Positions 12,645-25,984 are shown, counted from the first letter of the stretch. The stretch: DNA of 64,000 nt from Xiphophorus maculatus (GCF_002775205.1 NC_036447.1:28394245-28458244); one strand, 5' to 3'. Notes: a model not told the origin generated them from the letters alone. Made by a program: numbers and translations.

Positions 12645-13571
12645 AACATAAACTATCATGAAAAAGTTTCATCAAATTTCCTCTCAGATGTAATTCTATA
12701 GTTATATCTTCATCAGTTTGTTCTACAAGTTTATAGAATTAGGATAAATTAATAGTTTTGTTTTTTCTCACCTGACCTTGACCTCCCTAATGGAGCTTTC
12801 TCTGCCTCAGAAATGAAAAAATAAATCAATAAATGAATGAAAAAGAATAATTTCCTGTCTGATCATCTTTACATTCATGGTTGAGTTTGTTCACTTGATA
12901 TTTTTCCTGAACTGAGTCTACAAACGTGACATGAGTTTTAAATCACATGACGAGGATCTCCAGAAGTAAATTTATTCAGTTTTTGTCTTTATTTTACATC
13001 AGAAATGAACATGCAGCATCTAAACTGTGCAGATCTGGAGAGACTATATATGATTTAGTTCTGGAGAACTTTAAACTCCAAGAGCTACAAAAAAATAATA
13101 AAACAGAAGTCACTTAATACAACAATTAATAATAAAACTCAAATAACTTAGAAATAAATAATAAAAACATCACATTTTAAGAAAGGAAATAAAAAGTTCA
13201 ATAATTAAAAACATTTTAAAAGTCCAATTCTAGAACGGAAGAAGTTTTATTGGGTTTATTTCTGGTTATCAGTGAGGAAAATAACAGACTTCCAATAAAA
13301 TATTGAGCATATTTTCAGTCTTAAAAGTTGTTAAACTGTCATTAAAGAAACAAAATCTAAAATCTGCATCAAACAGTTCATGTACAAAACAATAACATCT
13401 GCATGGATGTGGTGGACGTATTCTGATAAATTCTAACTTTTGAACACATTTTCTAATAACTTAAACTTTAGAAACATTAAATAGACAAACACTGAAACCT
13501 TTGCTGTTGTTGGAGAAGATCAGAGGGTCTTCTTGAAGTTTAGCCATGAGCTACATAATTAGTTAGTAAAC

Positions 13572-13771
13572 ATTTTCTTTTTAAAGGTTTTTTATTGGCT
13601 CTAGTGGCCTTTATTTGATAGTTAATTGACAGGAAAGTGGGTAATGAGAGAAGGGGGAAGACATGCGGCAAAGGTCACCAGGCCGGGAATGGAACCTGCG
13701 ACAGCCGCGACGAGGACTAAGGCCTCCTTATGTGGGTTGTGCTTAACCCCTGCGCCACCACAGCACATCCC
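13572..13771 (-). mobile_element. tRNA-derived SINE, copy 2
   Basis: A 200-bp SINE in reverse orientation with a perfect 15-bp duplication AATTAGTTAGTAAAC (13557-13571 and 13772-13786). The B-box-like stretch is seen in reverse near 13686-13700, and the tRNA-like head ends at the right with GCGCCACCACAGC. The same site in the B unit (near 20052-20066) is empty, so insertion followed the A/B duplication. Confidence 0.92.
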
Positions 13772-13849
13772 AATTAGTTAGTAAACTTAATATTTAGTTT
13801 AGTTGGTAAATAAATATTTTAATGGCAAGCATAAATGTGACATATTTAT

Positions 13850-15252
13850 ACGTATATACAAAGCTAAGGTTGCAAGAAAGGACACACTAGGAATCACCCT
13901 CTTCAGGGCATATCTTAGATACAGGCCTACAATAGGAAATTGTTAGGTGCCATTTTGTTGTGTTGTTATGACAATGGACCAGCGCTGCATTTTAGTCTTA
14001 ATAAATGGAATTCATGATTTCAACTCGCTGCCTCTTCTTGAACCTCATGAACCTAATAAACGTAGCTTGAGAAAGTATAATCTCCAACAATTGGAGGCAT
14101 TGCTGGGATGTATGGAGGTTAGTGATTTGAAAAACAGAGCAGAACACAGCAGACACCAAACTCTGGGTTGACCTAAAGAAACAAAAGATAAATATCCATT
14201 TTAATTGGGTAACTGAAAGTAAACAAATTGAGAGCTGGTGTCTGAGGTGTTACATTCCCAAATGGAAGAGTGCAGTGTAGTTTTATGGTGAAATAATGAA
14301 TTAAATAAGAGGGGAAAAGGTGCATCTTTGGACCTTGTAGTCTTAAACCAACAAAACCTGATGTGTTGCAGAGTTGGGTGCTCAGAATGTAGGTGTTCGG
14401 ATTCAGTTTTGTGTTCAGTGTGAGTGCTCTGTCTATAGAGGATCTATAGATTATCTGTGGGATTATTCCAGAAGTCTGTCACACCTGCAGCTCATTCCAG
14501 AAATTGGCTGCAGCATCGTTAAGGGGCGGTGGAGCAGTTGTTTGTCGCTCGATGGTCCAACCTGTTGATCCAGAGGAGATTTACGAATCAAACCTGGAAT
14601 CCCATCCTGACAAAGATCGCATCTTCATTGTTCAATAACTGCTCCTCACCCAACTGGGCTCCGGACTCCACAGTCTGGCCGCTCTCCCCCCATTTCCACC
14701 TAAGAGCCTCCACTGCACATACCTGGATTCACACCTCTCTGTCAGCGCCCACATCCACCTACGAGATTTTAATTGAACTGTCAGATCCCTTAACCCCAAA
14801 TTCCTCCGCCTGAATCAGACTGCCAGGATTCCAGCCTTGTAGGAGTTCCTAGCTGAGGATTTACCTGGGACTGAAGACATTTTCAACACTTTTATTGTAT
14901 TTATAAAAACTGAACTTTTTTATCCCTTTGAGAATAAAATTGTTTAAAACTCAGGTGATCTCTGTTCTGACTTATTGCCTCCCCCTTGTTTTCTTTGAAC
15001 TAGCTGGTGCCACCAGGCCATATTAGCCTGGTGTTACACATACACACATAAGGATAAAGGAAATGACACATTGGGGAACGCCCTATTTATCGGGCAGCTT
15101 AGATAAAAACCTAGAAAAGTAACCATAAACTGTTCAATTCTTTTTTGCTGTGTTGTTCCATAAAGAAACATGGTGATGGATCAGTGCTGCATTTTGGTCT
15201 TAATAAAGTTTATTATTAAACTCGCTGACTCTTCTAGAACCTCATACATTAA
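13850..15252 (+). mobile_element. LTR-element fossil, A unit
   Basis: Two LTR-like pieces (about 13850-14062 and 15034-15252) share the stretch around GCTGCATTTT.GTCTTAATA and CTCGCTG.CTCTTCT, consistent with an R/U5-like region with a polyadenylation signal. They flank about 1 kb of internal DNA with no recognisable gag, pol or env. A short GGAGGCATTGCTGGGA motif after the left piece resembles a leader region. The family is undetermined and the element is broken. A small stem (CACCAGGC/GCCTGGTG, 15011-15033) sits at the right inner edge. It is shared with the B unit, so it predates that duplication. Confidence 0.5.
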
Positions 15253-17870
15253 GAACAAAGCTGGAGAGGGGATCATTTTGAACAATATAATATAACTCTT
15301 CATCCAAATTTAGAAAACCAATTTGTATTATATTAAAGTAAACATGGAATACATTTGCTGTTGAATAATCTTTTGAAAATCTTTCTAAAAACATGTTACA
15401 ATTGAAAAAAGACGTAGTGTCTCAAAATCTCAGTCAAAAAACACACAGGAATATTTATTTTTGAATTTCTTTTCAAGAAAGTCATTACAGGGAAAACTTC
15501 ATAATTATGAATGTAACATCTTAGATATTTTGTAGGAATAGAAACATAAATGGTTATTTTTTAGGGATACCAGGATTTTTAAACAAATGTTTTCTTCTCA
15601 AGGTAGAGGGGAAGAAAACTGATGTCAGAGTTGTTTAGTTCACCCATTGCGTGTAAGCTGATAAAACAGATAGAAAAATGACAAAAAGTCCTTTTGTCCA
15701 CAACAGAGTGTTCCTTTTAAACTTCTTGGAACATTTTTGGTCTATAAAGTTTTCATAGTTTCTTTTAAGAAGGACATTTTAGTTCCATTAATCTTTTTGT
15801 TTCTCATAATGTAGAATCAGGGATCTTTTTGTACTTTTTTATATTTAGGCTTGTCTTTAACTTGCTCTTTGTTAGCACATTAGCTCCACATTACATCAAA
15901 CTAACTTTTGGCCACATAAAACAGATCTTTTGTTTTTTCGAGTAGCAAATCTCTTCACATCTCTAATTAGTTAAATCATAGTCTATTACCCACTGGATCA
16001 TTTAATTACTCCACACCACTGCTCCTTGTCCCTTCTCCCTGGTTTCCTCATGGTATCTTCATTTTAGGTTTATTTTTGTTCCTTGGACTATTTTTTTTGG
16101 AAGATTGATTTTTCACTTAAATCTACAACAGAACTTTTACGTCTCCTGCCTGCTGCATTTGGCCCCACACTACTATCACACATATCATGACAGACGGAGG
16201 TAATGCATTGGACTTTAAAGTCACTCTGTCCATCATGGTCAGTTTGGAATGAATATTTGTAATGAACACATTTACATATCAATAAAAATAGTTTATTTTA
16301 AGAACCACAATAAAGCCTAATTTGTTACAAAATAAAATACAAACAATCACCTATTTTCTTAAATCTTCAAGTTAAGAACGGAAATATAAAATTGTTCTTA
16401 CAGCCAAGATATTTGCTGGAAATGGGGCACATGGTGCATCTCAAACTTCCCTCTGATTCTGTTTCAGACTGATCAATAGTCAGAGTAATGACATCAATAA
16501 ATACCTGTCAAAATATTGTCACTGATGCATGACGTCCACTTTAGTGGACAGGTGATCAGCTGTAATTTCTCCAAAAACAAAGTTGTTATTTGGAAACTAC
16601 ATCAGTAGTATTAGTCTTTAGGAGTTGCTTTATGTCACAATATATTTTCACCTACAATAGAAGGAGGGACTGGATTTTCCTGAGTTGGTCGGCATGCTTT
16701 TTCATTTGTCTGCCATATTGGATTCAACAATTTTTTCTTGCACTTGCAATAGATGGCCAGTAGGTGGCAGTGTATTGTATCATGCACTAGTGTACACTTC
16801 AGTGGTCTGTGTGCATTTATAAAATAAAATCCCATATAAACACAAGAAAATATTTTTCAGATAACTGTCCACTGTCCCGTATGTATAAAATGGATTATAC
16901 ATAATGCATGGTTTGAGATACTGACAGGGTGGTGTTTCTCAGTCATTAAATGTATTTGGAGCCTCAGTTGTGCAGAAATTTGTGAAGTCAAGTTGCTACC
17001 TGTGAGACACAGAGGGAACTTAGTTCCTGTGAGTTTTTGTCAGACAAAGTGTGTAAGTTCAGGGAGCTGAACTTACTGCATGTTCCATGTTTGCTGTCAG
17101 ATCAGATTACAATTGTTTTTGATTGCTTTGACTTGCTGAAAGGATCTGGGATCCACTCAGTTTCCATAATCTCAGCAGAAGAAAACCTCCTGCAGATGTC
17201 TGAACATCTGGACGTTCATCTCACCCTTTTGGAAGATAGTTAACATAGACATCATTCAAGTAGTCCAAACTCCATCCTTTATGGCAACAAAACAGAAATC
17301 ACCTGTTCTTTCTCACCCACTTCACGTTGCATGCATCAGTATGAATCCACAGAAGCGGCTGCTTCACTTTCCAAAACAACTCCAGAAAAAATTAAGCAAA
17401 GGCAGATGTGAATTCTTGTAGAATAGAAGCCAATCATTTTTTTGTAAAAACAAAACATCAACCTGAAAACAAGGATTCTCTCTACCTTCAAAATATCAAT
17501 TTTATTTCATCAAGCTTATGATCAAGTTTTCCGTTGTGCAAAACACACTGCAAGCTTGTGCAAAAACGTAAAATTAACCAATTATTTTTAGTCTAGTTTG
17601 TAGTGCAAAAATCTCAGTTCACTTGAGAAAAGGCATAAATAACTAATAAGTAACTTTGTAGCAAAATATAGGAGATACTTGTTTTAAGTCAACTCCTTAA
17701 TGTTAATGAAAACATTCTTGTTTCATTTGGTCATTCTATAAGTTACAAGAGGAGTAAATGTTTTGTTATTAGTGAAATGATCTGTGAATGGAACAAGAAC
17801 CTTTTCAAGTTTCTTTAGAACGTTGAGTTCTTGAAGTTAGTCTGTATGCAGATGACAGCACAACTCACTG

Positions 17871-17955
17871 TCTGTCCTGTCATTGGACAGATCAGTGTCT
17901 GTCCTGTGATTGGTGGCTTCCTGTCCAGCAGGAAGTTGTGAACAGAGTTTGAAAG
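17871..17955 (+). promoter_or_regulatory. Promoter of copy B, two CCAAT units
   Basis: ATTGG boxes at 17882 and 17909 as in A. The TATA-like box reads TTTGAAAG (17948-17955) instead of TTTAAAAG, the only copy with this change, which may weaken initiation. Confidence 0.6.
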
Positions 17956-17997
17956 CTGCTGGAGGACTGCAGACATTCACAGGAAGCTGGACCAGCA

Positions 17998-19566
17998 ATG
18001 GCTCTGCTGAAGGTTCTGCTGCTGCTGCTGGGGCTGGGTGAGCGGACACACTGGAAACACTGGGCATACTGGAGACACTTCCTACTGGTTCCAGGGAGGC
18101 TGCTGCTCTCTGTAACTCTCAAACTTCCCCCTGATTCTGTTTCAGACTGAAACGTCTTTGCATATGAACTGTAATGCTTTTTAATCTTTAACTAATTATT
18201 CTTTTCTGTTCCTTCAGCCATGTTTGGACCTGATTTCTGAGTGAAGTCCTCCTTTTTCTTCTTCAGGTGTTTCAGTGAACTCACATGTTTCTTTGCACAA
18301 GAGAATCATTGGAGGTCAAAACTGTGATGACACGGAGCGTCTTTATCATGTTCGGCTGGAGGGCAACAATGGTACTGAGACAACCTTGTGTGGAGGATCT
18401 CTGATTCACCCTGAGTGGATCCTGACTGCAGCTCACTGCTGGAAGTCGGAGCCAGGATGGTAGGAAAGAGTCATTCAGACAGTTTTATGAGCAGATGATC
18501 AGGTTTTCTATGTGTTCATTATAATCTAACCTGTTCTGCAGGACTACCACAGCAACGTTAGGAGTTCATCCACGGACTGCTACACAGGAGAAACAGATAA
18601 TCCAACACAATCCAGTTATTTATGTTGACCAATCGCATCAGCAGCATGACATCATGTTGCTGAAGCTTCAGAGACCAGTAAGAAATATCCATCCTGTTCG
18701 GCTACCAAGATGCAATAATCGTGTTACGATGTAAGTCTTTCTCTGGTCAAAAACATGACTTCAGGTTTTCTGTCTCCACTTCTCTGGTCCTGCTGCCTCT
18801 GCTTCAGCACACCTGAGTCAGGTAATCAGGTCACCAGCAGAACCAGAACCTGTTTAGCTCAGGTGTGTTGGACCAGAGACATGTGAAGGATGCACGACAC
18901 CGTCACTGAGGACTGGAGGTGGACACTCCTGTGTCTGTGGATGAAATCCTTCATGGATTTATTTTCTGTTCTTTCATTGTTCCTCCTAATAATTCAATTT
19001 CTACATTGTCATCCTTTTTGACATTTATCCTAATTATGTTTCAGTGGTGCTACAGTTCAGCTGGCAGGAGAAGGTCCAACGACAATCGGCCCCAATAATC
19101 AGCGATGTGAGAGAAATATTGAAGTTATGAGAATAAAATCTTTGTTTCTGTCTGTACAGAGAAGGTTAAGTGAAGAACTTTTATGATTCTCATGTTTCTC
19201 TGCAGCACTCAGTGCTCCTCTTCTACCACATCTACAGTGTGTCGACATGATAGTTAGTGGTTTTTTCTTCGTGGCGACACGTGGGCATCTATTCTTTGCT
19301 GAAGCACTGAACAAGGATATGACTCTAGTAAGTTTGTTTCTTCAATATTTCTCCACAGACAAGAGAAAACTTTTCTGTTTTACAACATAAATACATTGTT
19401 ATAAATGTTCCTACAGGGTGACTCTGGTGGAGGAGTGGTGTTCAACAAGAAGATTTATGGTGTGATTGCTGGCAGTGGAAAAGACTATGCATTCCGTAAT
19501 CCAGTTATTAGCATGGTTGTGTGTGAATACATGGAGTGGATAAGCAAAACAATTGGGCTTAAATAA
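17998..19566 (+). CDS. Trypsin-like S1A serine protease, copy B
   Basis: Exons 17998-18037, 18267-18459, 18542-18730, 19045-19106, 19206-19327 and 19417-19566; 251 residues, stop TAA. Closest to A: the 37-loop (LEGNNGTETTL) and 99-loop (VDQSHQQH) are identical. It differs at the S1 base, KDMTL, so Asp189 stays but position 191 is Thr. Position 220 is Phe (YAFRN), so the 191-220 disulfide is gone. Residues 214-216 read A-G-S. All splice sites and the triad are intact, so it is probably functional, with a possibly weaker promoter. Confidence 0.88.
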
Positions 19567-20089
19567 AACATAAACTCTCATGAAATAAAATTTTCATCAC
19601 ATTTCCTTTCATATACAAATTTATAGTTGTATCTTCATCAGTTTGTTCTACAAGTTTGTAGAATTAGGACAAATTAATAGTTTTGTTTTTTCTCACCTTA
19701 CCTTGACCTCCCTAATGGAGCTTTCTCTGCTTCAGAAATGAAAAAATAAATCAATAAATGAATGAAAAAGAAACATTTCCTGTCTGATCGTCTTTACATT
19801 CATGGTTATTGAACATATTTTCAGCCTTAAAAGTTGTTAATCTGTCATTAAAGAAACAAAATCTACAATCTGCATCAAACAGTTCATGTAGAAAACAATG
19901 ACATCTGCATGGATGTGGTGGATGTATTCTGATAAATTCTAACTTTTGAACACATTTTCTAATAACTTAAACGTTAGAAACATTAAATAGACAAACACTG
20001 AAACCTTTGCTGTCTTTGGAGAAGATCAGAGGGTCTTCTTCAAGTTTAGCCATGAGCTACATAATTAGTTAGTAAACTTAATATTTAGT

Positions 20090-20580
20090 TTAGTTGGTAA
20101 CTAAATATTTTAATGGCAAGCATACTAAATGTTTAACTAGTAACCAAAATCTGTCATTACTTTGCATTTATCAATTTTGTTTGGAAAAATCTGTGTGTCT
20201 GATCAGTTTCTCTCAGCACTCCTTGATGTCATTGTTGTGTCAGGACTTTTCATTTTGGTGACACGATCTCTGACATGAAAAGCTGTTTTAGAGGAACGAG
20301 CCATTCATTCTGAATTAGTACTAAATCACTATTGCAGGTTGAAAAAATGTCTCATGACATCTTAAAACTAGTTTTTGTTAGGAATAAATAATTGCTGTGT
20401 TTTCCTCTATCTCTTTTAAGTGCTTGCATGTACATATATATACAGCTAAGGTTGAAAGAAAGGACACACTAGGAATCACCCTCTTCAGGGCATATCTTAG
20501 ATACAGGCCTTCTTATCTTATTTTGGTTACTAGTTAAACATTTAGTATGCTTGCCATTAAAATATTTAGTTACCAACTAA
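20090..20580. repeat. 61-bp perfect inverted repeat
   Basis: The arms 20090-20150 and 20520-20580 are exact reverse complements, separated by 369 bp that contain the start of an LTR fossil. Immediately right of the second arm is a second palindrome (20579-20592 / 20596-20609, 14-bp arms, 3-bp loop). The A unit has only the left-arm sequence, in diverged form, so the right arm is a new inverted copy. Confidence 0.9.
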
Positions 20581-21833
20581 CAAGTTCTTATCTTAGATAA
20601 GAACTTGTTAGGTGCCATTTTGTTGTGTTGTTATGACAATGGAATTCATGATTTCAACTCGCTGACTCTTCTTAAACCTCATGAACCTAATAAACTTAGA
20701 TTGAGAAAGTATAATCTCCAACAATTGGAGGCATTGCTGGGATGTATAGAGGTTAGTGATTTGAAAAACAGAGCAGAACACAGCAGACACCAAACTCTGG
20801 GTTGACCCAAAGAAACAAAAGATAAATATCCATTTTAATTGGGTAACTGAAAGTAAACAAATCGAGAGCTGTGTTGTTACATTCCCAAATGGAAGAGTGC
20901 AGTGTAGTTTTATGGTGAAATAATGGATTTAATAAGAGGAAAAAAGGTGCATCTTTGGACCTTGTAGTCTTAAACCAACAAAACCTGATGTGGTGCAGAG
21001 TTGGGTGCTCAGAATGTAGGTGTTCGGATTCAGTTTTTATGTTCAGTGTGAGTGCTCTGTCTATAGAGGATCTTTGTGGGATTATTCCAGAAGTCTGTCA
21101 CACCTGCAGCTCATTCCAGAAATTGGCTGCAGCATCGTTAAGGGGCGGTGGAGGAGGATTTGCGAATCAAACCTGGAATCCCATCCTGACAAAGATCGCA
21201 TCTTCATTGTTCAATAACTGCTCCTCACCCAACTGGACTCCGGACTCCACAGTCTGGCCGCTCTCCCCCCATTTCCACCTAAGAGCCTCCGTTGCACATA
21301 CCTGGATTCACACCTCTCTGTCAGCGCCCACATCCACCTACGAGATTTTAATTGAACTGTCAGATCCCTTAACCCCAAATTCCTCCGCCTGAATCAGACT
21401 GCCAGGATTCCAGGCTTGTAGGAGTTCCTAGCTGAAGATTTACCTGGGACTGGAGACGTTTTCAACCCTTTTATTGTATTTATAAAAACTGAACTTTTTT
21501 ATCCCTTTGAGAATAAAATTGTTTAAAACTCAGGTGATCTCTGTTCTGACTTATTGCCTCCCCCTTGTTTTCTTTGAACTAGCTGGTGCCACCAGGCCAT
21601 ATTAGCCTGGTGTTACACATACACACATAAGGATAAAGGAAATGACACATTGGGGAACGCCCTATTTATCGGGCAGCTTAGATAAAAACCTAGAAAAGTA
21701 ACCATAAACTGTTCAATTCTATTTTGCTGTGTTGTTCCATAAAGAAACATGGTGATGGATCAGTGCTGCATTTTGGTCTTAATAGAGTTTATTATTAAAC
21801 TCGCTGACTCTTCTAGAACCTCATACTTTATGA
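20376..21833 (+). mobile_element. LTR-element fossil, B unit
   Basis: Same fossil as 13850-15252, here with a more complete left LTR starting TGTTAGGAATAAAT, interrupted by the inverted duplication described above, then internal DNA and a right LTR-like piece (about 21613-21833). No coding domain is recognised. Broken; family undetermined. Confidence 0.5.
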
Positions 21834-22156
21834 ACAAAACTGGAGAGGGGATCATTTTGAACAATATAATATAACTCTTCATCCAAATTTAGAAAACCAA
21901 TTTGTATTATATTAAAGTAAACATGGAATACATTTGCTGTTGAATAATCTTTTGAAAATCTTTCTAAAAACATGTTACAATTGAAAAAAGACGTATTGTC
22001 TCAAAATCTGTCAAAAAACACACAGGAATATTTATTTTTGAATTTCTCTTCAAGAAAGTCATTACAGGGAAAACTTCATAATTATGAACATCTTAAATAT
22101 TTTGTTGGAGTTGAATAGAAACATAAATGGCTATTTTTAGAGAAATCATTATTTTT

Positions 22157-22338
22157 TTCCTCCCCTCCAGGTGATCTTTTCTGGGTTCTAGTGTCCCTTA
22201 TATGAAAGTAGGCTGACAGGAGAGGGGGGAAGACCTGCGGCAAATGTCGCCAAGTCTGGGAATCGAACACGCGACGAGGACTCAAGGTCTCCAAACATGG
22301 ATCATAATATCCCCTACGCCACCACAGCACACCCTGAA
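22157..22338 (-). mobile_element. tRNA-derived SINE, copy 3
   Basis: Reverse-oriented SINE; the reverse B box is seen in GGGAATCGAACACGCG near 22258. It is flanked by an imperfect 14-bp duplication AAATCAT(T/G)ATTTTT (22143-22156 and 22339-22352). The paralogous positions upstream of A (near 8735) and B (near 15570) are empty. Confidence 0.85.
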
Positions 22339-23619
22339 AAATCATGATTTTTAAACAAATGTTTTCTTCTCAAGGTCGAGGGGAAGAAAACTGATGTCAG
22401 AGTTGTTTAGTTCACCCATTGCGTGTAAGCTGATAAAACAGATAGAAAACTGTCCATAACAGAGTGTTCCTTTTAAACTTCTTGGAACATTTTTGGTCTA
22501 TAAATTATTCATAGTTTCTTTTAAGAAGGACATTTTAGTTTCATGAATCTTTTTGTTTCTCATAATGTAGAATCAGGGCTCTTTTTGTACTTTTTTATAT
22601 TTAGGCTTGTCTTTAACTTGCTCTTTGTTAGCACATTAGCTCCACATTACATCAAACTAACTTTTAGCCTCATAAAACAGATGTTTGTTTTTTGAGTAGC
22701 AAATCTCTTCACATCTCTAATTAGTTAAATCATAGATTATTACTAACTGGATCATTTAATTACTCCACACCACTGCTCCTTGTCCCTTCTCCCTGGTTTC
22801 CTCATGGTATCTTCATTTTAGGTTTATTTTTGTTCCTTGGACTATTTTTTGGAAGATTGCTTTTTCACTTAAATCTACAACAGAACTTTTACGTCTCCTG
22901 CCTGCTGCATTTGGCCCCACACTACTATCACACACATGGACTTTAAAGTCATTCTGTCCATCATGGCCAGTTAGGAATGAATTTATGTAATGTAAACATT
23001 TAAGTTCTTTTTAAGAACCACAACAAAGCCTAAATTGTTACAAAATAAAATGACAACAATGTACTTTGTTCCTTAAATCTTCAAGTTAAGGACTAAAATA
23101 TAAGAATGATTTTACAGCCAAATATTTGCTGGAAATGGGGCATATTGTAGATCTATAGTCAGAGTAATGACATCAATAAAGACCTATCAAAATATTGCCA
23201 CTCATGCATGATCAGCTTTAATTTCTCCAAATACAAAGTTGTTATTTGGAAACTACATCAGTAGTATTAGTTTTTAGGAGTTGTTTTATGTCACAATATA
23301 TTTTTACCTACTGTAGAAGGAGGGCCTGGATTTTTCTGAGTTGGTCGGCATGCATTTTCATTTCTCTGCCATATTGGATTCAACAATTTTTTCTAGCACT
23401 TGCAATAGATGAGCAGTAGTTGGCAGTGTATTGTATCATGCACAAGAGTTACATGATTATTTTGAAATAATCAAAACATTGATTATGTGAAATAATCTGT
23501 GAATGGAACAAGAATATTTTCTTGTAAAATAATCTGTGAATGGAACAAGAATATTTTTCAAGTTTCTTTAGAACATTGAGTTCTTAAAGTTCCTCTGTAC
23601 ACAGATGACAGCACAAATC

Positions 23620-23681
23620 ACTGTCTGTCCTGTTATTGGTGGCTTCCTGTACAGTAGACAGTTGTGAACAGAGTTTAAAAG
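23620..23681 (+). promoter_or_regulatory. Promoter of copy C, single CCAAT unit
   Basis: Only one ATTGG box (23635-23639), then TTTAAAAG at 23674-23681. This is the minimum unit number seen in the array. Confidence 0.6.
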
Positions 23682-23723
23682 CTGCTGGAGGACTGCAGAC
23701 ATTCACAGGTAGTTGGACCAGCA

Positions 23724-25266
23724 ATGGCTCTGCTGAAGGTTCTGCTGCTGCTGCTGGGGCTGGGTGAGTCAGACACACTGGACACACTGGAAACACTGGA
23801 GACACTCCCAGTAGTTCCAGGTAGCTGCTCTTCTCTGTGACTGTCAAACTTCCCTCTGATTCTGTTTCAGACTGAAACTTCTTTGCATGTGAACTGTAAT
23901 GCTTTTTAATCTTTAACTGATTATTCTTTTCTGTTCCTTCAGCCATGTTTGGACCTGATTTTAGTGAAGTCCTCCTTTTTCTTCTTCAGGTGTTTCAATG
24001 AACTCACATGTTTCTCTGCACAAGAGAATCATTGGAGGTCAAAACTGTGATGACGAAGAGCGTCTTTATCATGTTCGGCTGCAAAGCAACAATGGTACTC
24101 AGGAGATCCCTTGTGGAGGATCTCTGATCCACCCTGAGTGGATCCTGACTGCAGCTCACTGCTGGAACTCTGAGCCAGGATGGTAGGAAAGAGTCATTCA
24201 GACAGTTTTATCTGCAGATGATCAGGTTTCCTATGTGTTCATTATAATCTAACCTGTTCTGCAGGACTACCATAGCAACTTTAGGAGTTCATCCACGGAC
24301 TGCTATACAGGAGAAACAGATAATCCAACACAATCCAGTTATTTATGTTGACCAATCGCATCAGCAGCATGACATCATGTTGCTGAAGCTTCAGAGACCA
24401 GTAAGAAATATCCATCCTGTTCGGCTACCAAGATGCAATAATCGTATTACGATGTAAGTCTTTCTCTGGTCAAAAACATGTCTTCAGGTTTTCTGTCTCT
24501 GCTTCAGCACACCTGAGTCAGGTAATCAGGCCACCAGCAGAACCAGAACCTGTTTAGCTCAGGTGTGTTGGACCAGAGACATGTGAAGGATGCAGGACAC
24601 CATCACTGAGGACTGGAGGTGGACACTCCTGTTTCTGTGGATGAAATGCTTCATGGATTTATTTTCTGTTCTTTCATTGTTCCTCCCAATGATTCATTTT
24701 CTACATTGTCATCATTTTTGACATTTATCCTTATTGTGTTTTAGTGGTGCTACAGTTCAGCTGGCAGGAGAAGGATCAACGATAACCGGCCCCAATAATT
24801 TACGCTGTGAGAGAAATATTGAAGTAGTGAGAATAAAATCTTTGTTTCTGTCTGTACAGAGAAGGTTAAGTGAAGAACTTTTATGATTCCCATGTTTCTC
24901 TACAGTACAAAGTGCTCCTCTTCCACCACATCTTCAGTGTGTCGACATGAAAGTTAGTGGTTTTGTCTTTAAGAAAACATATGGGCATGTATTCTTTGCT
25001 GAAGCACTGAACAAGGATGTGAATCTTGTAAGTTTGTTTCTTCAATATTTCTCCACAGACAAGAGAAAACTTTTCTGTTTTACAACATAAATATATTGTT
25101 ATAAATGTTCCTACAGGGTGACTCTGGTGGAGGAGTGGTGTTCAACAAGAAGATTTATGGTGTGATTGCTGGCAGTGGAAAAGACTATGCATTCCAGAAT
25201 CCAGTTATTAGCATGGTTGTGTGTGAATACATGGAGTGGATAAGCAAAACAATTGGGCTTAAATAA
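23724..25266 (+). CDS. Trypsin-like S1A serine protease, copy C
   Basis: Exons 23724-23763, 23990-24182, 24265-24453, 24745-24806, 24906-25027 and 25117-25266; 251 residues. The 37-loop is distinct (LQSNNGTQEIPC), exon 2 ends in HCWNSEPGW, and the 170-loop region reads VFKKTYGHVF. The S1 base is KDVNL (Asp189, Asn191) and position 220 is Phe (YAFQN). The triad is intact. It shares the GLK ending and the A-G-S at 214-216 with B, so it belongs to the A-C clade but has its own substrate-facing loops. Confidence 0.88.
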
Positions 25267-25789
25267 AACATAAACTCTCATGAAATAAAATTTTCATCAA
25301 ATTTCCTCTCAGATGTAATTCTATAGTTGTATCTTAATTAGTTTGTTCTACAGGTTTATCGAATTAGGATAGATTAATATTTTAGTTATTTCTTACCTGA
25401 GCTTGACCTCCTTAATGGAGCTTTTCTGCCTCAGAAATGAAAAATAAATCAATAAATCAATTTAAAAAACCATTTTCTGTCTGATCGTCTTTACATTCAT
25501 GGTTCGGTTTGTTCACTTTATATTTTTCCTGAACTGAGTCTACAAACGTGACATGAGTTTTAAATCACATGAAGAGAAACACCAGAAGTAATTTATTTAT
25601 TAAGGTTTTTTTGACTTTATTTTACATCAGAAATGAACATACAGCATCTTAACTCTGCAGCTCTGGAGTTACTATTACAGATTTAGTTGTAGTGAACTTT
25701 AAACTCCAAGACCAAAGAGCTGTACACAACCATAATGAAACAGCAGTCACATAATTCAACAATTAACAAAGAATGAAATAAAACAACTT

Positions 25790-25984
25790 GTTGAATCTTA
25801 TTGTTGATGTTCTTGTTGACTTCCTGTTGTGGGCGGAGATTTACACAGGTGGGTGCAATCTGCTAATAAAAGGCCACAGGTTGCTCTGGTGAGCACTGCA
25901 CTCAAGCCAAACGAAACTGAAGGCTATGTTTTTCCTTCGTAACGACCCCTGCATTTTCAGCCCGTTAAAGATGGCAGTGTCAAC
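25790..25984. mobile_element. 195-bp insertion with 7-bp duplication
   Basis: Present only in the C unit; flanked by ACAACTT (25783-25789 and 25985-25991). It starts GTTGA and ends TCAAC, so short terminal inverted repeats are possible. The same site after G (near 47257) is empty. Looks like a small non-autonomous DNA element of unknown family. Confidence 0.55.

Larger units (their letters stand above)
12645..17870. other. Spacer between copies A and B
   Basis: Begins with the A 3' UTR (AATAAA at 12820). It holds a SINE (13572-13771), an LTR-element fossil with internal DNA (13850-15252), then spacer DNA colinear with that before A. Palindrome GTCCACTTTAGTGGAC recurs at 16534-16549. No host gene is recognised. 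Confidence 0.6.
19567..23619. other. Spacer between copies B and C
   Basis: B 3' UTR, then a spacer shortened against the A unit, a 61-bp perfect inverted repeat (20090-20150 / 20520-20580), an LTR fossil (20376-21833), a SINE (22157-22338) and spacer DNA leading to C. The 9599-type palindrome is not preserved here. No host gene is recognised. Confidence 0.6.

Noticed and set aside
14529-14813. 94-codon Ser/Thr/Pro-rich frame inside the A-unit LTR fossil (also at 20955-21392)
   Set aside because: Low-complexity composition, inside repeat DNA, no known domain; the B version differs in length through indels.
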